Part shown: positions 62,555-64,000 of the stretch, one piece after another
Position numbering within the stretch: position 1 is the first letter of the stretch
Layout: every line of letters begins with the position of its first letter
NCBI RefSeq assembly: GCF_020009625.1
Contig: NZ_JAIHLP010000002.1
Coordinates: 868,001 to 932,000 of the forward strand
Source: Leifsonia poae
Lineage (GTDB): Bacteria > Actinomycetota > Actinomycetes > Actinomycetales > Microbacteriaceae
DNA length: 64,000 nt
Reading direction: 5' to 3'
The notes under the pieces: model-generated
Seen by the model: the letters and a program-made list of their open reading frames with translations, nothing else
Database searches by the model: none
What the model was told of the DNA's origin: nothing
Translations under genes and position numbers: made by a program

Positions 62555-63532
62555 CTAGCGTGTGGTTCCGGCGATCTTCGGCAGCGCGCCACCGGCGGCG
62601 GCATTGCGATCGGGCCGGAAGTTGGAGAAGTCGACGCCCGGGATGTTCTTGACCAGGTCGAGCTCGTCTTCGATCTGCGCGGCCTCCCACTCCTCCGGAC
62701 CGACGAGCGGCAAGCGCACGCGCGGGCTGGAGATGCGGCCGAGGCCGTGCAGGATGTACTTGGCCGCGACGGTGCCGGGCACATGGGTCATCACGGCCCG
62801 TACCAGCGGTTCGAGCTGCTGGTGCGCGATCGTCGCCGTCGTGAGGTCGCCGGCGTTGACCGCGTCGACGATCTGCCGATAGGGCCGGGCCGCGATGTTG
62901 GCCGTCACCCCGATGAGCCCGGATGCGCCGATCGCCAGATGCGGCAGCACATTGGCATCGTCGCCCGAGAAGTAGAGCAGGTCGGTCTGGTTGAGCACGC
63001 GGCTGACCTCGCTGAAGTCGCCCTTCGCATCTTTGATCGCCAGCACATTGGGGTGCTTGGCGATGCGCAGGATCGTCTCGTACGTGATGGGAACGCCGGT
63101 GCGGCCCGGGATGTCGTAGAGGATCACCGGCAGATCGGTCGAGTCGGCGATCATCCGGAAATGGGTGAGGATGCCGGCCTGGGTCGGCTTGTTGTAGTAC
63201 GGCGTGACGATCATCACGCCGTCGGCGCCGGCCTTCTCGCTCTGCTGGTACAGCTGGATGGCGTGGGCGGTCTCGTTCGACCCGCCACCGGTGATGATCT
63301 TGGCACGACCGGCGGCGACATCTTTGCCGACCTCCACGAGGCGCAGCTTCTCCTGGTCGGTCAACGTCGAGGTCTCCCCCGTCGTGCCCGTGACGACGAT
63401 ACCGTCGGCCCCCGCCGTGATGACGTCATCGATGTGCTTCTCCACGCCGGCCCAGTCGACTTCGCCATCGGCGGTGAACGGGGTGACCAGTGCCACGAGG
63501 ACCTGGCCGAACGGATTCGAGGAGTTCGACAT
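62555..63532 (-). CDS. dapA: 4-hydroxy-tetrahydrodipicolinate synthase
   Basis: A 325-residue class I aldolase of the DapA family. It condenses pyruvate and aspartate semialdehyde, the committed step to DAP and lysine. Motifs: VTGTTGETSTL (GTTGE), VTPYYNKPTQ with the catalytic Tyr, LYDIPGRTGVPI, and the Schiff-base Lys in LAIKDAKGD. It is about 25 residues longer than E. coli DapA because of a C-terminal extension, as in other actinobacteria. It precedes rnj and is divergent from the thioredoxin-like gene. Confidence 0.96.
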   Translation of the reverse strand: MSNSSNPFGQVLVALVTPFTADGEVDWAGVEKHIDDVITAGADGIVVTGTTGETSTLTDQEKLRLVEVGKDVAAGRAKIITGGGSNETAHAIQLYQQSEKAGADGVMIVTPYYNKPTQAGILTHFRMIADSTDLPVILYDIPGRTGVPITYETILRIAKHPNVLAIKDAKGDFSEVSRVLNQTDLLYFSGDDANVLPHLAIGASGLIGVTANIAARPYRQIVDAVNAGDLTTATIAHQQLEPLVRAVMTHVPGTVAAKYILHGLGRISSPRVRLPLVGPEEWEAAQIEDELDLVKNIPGVDFSNFRPDRNAAAGGALPKIAGTTR

Positions 63533-63614
63533 GCCACCAGGCTAGCGGGTCGGGCTCGTAACCTTCAGTCATAGTCGGCCCGGAAGCACCCACGGCGCGT
63601 AGTCTCGCCGCATC

Positions 63615-64000
63615 ATGAATGGCTTGACGGCGGTCGCAGTACTGCTCGGGCTCCTCGTCGTCGCGACGGCGGTCGGGCTGCTCTGGCGTGCGCGCACCGG
63701 CCGAGTGCACCGCAAGACCGGCGGCGGGCGCGTCGCCGCCGCCGATGTCGGCCTGCCCGCCTTCGGCGTCGACGCGACGCTGCTGCAGTTCTCTACGGAA
63801 TTCTGCGCTCCGTGCCGGGCCACGGCCCGCGTGCTGGGAGAGATCAGCTCCGAGCGGGTGGGCGTCGACCACGCGGAGATCGACCTGACCGACCGGCCCG
63901 ACCTCGCCAAGCGCTTCGGCATCCTGCAGACCCCCACCACGTTCGTGCTCGACGCGAGCGGCACGATCCGCGCCAGAATCGGCGGCGCCGCGCGCGCCGA
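63615..64000 (+). CDS. Membrane-anchored thioredoxin-like protein (C-terminus beyond window)
   Basis: An open frame from ATG 63615 to the window edge gives 128 residues and no stop. Residues 4-23 are a hydrophobic signal anchor (TAVAVLLGLLVVATAVGLLW). The thioredoxin fold begins at about 50, with the redox motif FCAPC (C64, C67) in place of CGPC and the cis-proline in LQTPTTF (P107). This suggests an extracytoplasmic thiol-disulphide oxidoreductase. It is divergent from dapA. The missing C-terminus prevents a closer family call. Confidence 0.85.
   Translation, partial: MNGLTAVAVLLGLLVVATAVGLLWRARTGRVHRKTGGGRVAAADVGLPAFGVDATLLQFSTEFCAPCRATARVLGEISSERVGVDHAEIDLTDRPDLAKRFGILQTPTTFVLDASGTIRARIGGAARA

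Noticed and set aside
1..64000. CRISPR arrays, tRNA/rRNA genes, insertion sequences, prophage
   Set aside because: No regularly spaced repeats, cloverleaf-like conserved blocks, transposase or phage structural genes were seen on either strand by reading; a dedicated tRNA scan was not possible.

Overview
The window looks like chromosomal DNA of a high-GC actinobacterium, most probably a member of the Microbacteriaceae (Leifsonia-like). Supporting this are the ftsR-garA pair, the cinA-clgR-DUF3046-recA-recX block next to ftsK, the bifunctional PriA isomerase in the his operon, the Ku/LigD pair and many GTG starts. I see no rRNA, tRNA, CRISPR array, insertion sequence or prophage. No gene-free stretch exceeds 300 bp; the longest is the lexA/LysM divergent region (39238-39502).

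Layout. 1-9.1 kb: signalling and lipid genes (ftsR fragment, garA, a CDP-alcohol phosphatidyltransferase), several small conserved or unknown proteins, an S4 RNA-binding protein, a J-domain/NERD fusion, an ArsR-SRPBCC-hydrolase operon and a group-2 sigma factor. 9.3-12.7 kb: the divergent non-homologous end-joining genes ku and ligD. 12.6-21.9 kb: accessory metabolism, with two divergent citrate synthase paralogues (one carrying a DNA-binding domain), ilvD, an MFS exporter and two regulator loci with clear dyad operators. 22-24.6 kb: methionine ABC importer metQNI. 24.8-27 kb: alr-ddl (D-Ala-D-Ala supply). 27-34.6 kb: AraC/VOC pair, a three-domain nuclease-helicase of the TM0106 type, a HhH-GPD protein and a LysR/MFS divergent pair. 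34.7-38.8 kb: hisC-hisB-hisH-priA-sseB operon. 38.9-40.2 kb: lexA divergent from a LysM membrane protein, with SOS boxes between. 40.3-46.5 kb: metF-metE, hflX and a methyltransferase. 46.7-57.1 kb: conserved block dapF-miaA-miaB-recX-recA-DUF3046-clgR-cinA-pgsA-ftsK. 57.2-63.5 kb: a GNAT enzyme and a tripartite ABC exporter lying between ftsK and rnj-dapA. The window ends in a membrane-anchored thioredoxin-like gene.

Themes. DNA damage response genes are dense: lexA, recA, recX, ku, ligD, a HhH-GPD protein, the nuclease-helicase and an SOS-controlled LysM protein. SOS boxes with the same extended architecture lie upstream of recA and of the LysM gene. Amino-acid and wall-precursor pathways (histidine, methionine, DAP, D-Ala) make up most of the metabolism.

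Caution. Four genes (DUF1295 protein, sigma factor, sseB, ABC permease) are each interrupted by what looks like one missing G/C, three of them in a run of G. That pattern fits sequencing error better than real decay. Two other genes (MFS exporter at 13.5 kb, miaA) have no canonical start codon and seem to begin at a CTG overlapping the upstream TGA. Non-coding structure of interest includes a pair of near-identical long palindromes between convergent genes (34.6 and 40.2 kb), three adjacent 13-bp-period minisatellites at 46.55-46.68 kb, and an array of three AGTACT palindromes at 19.39 kb.
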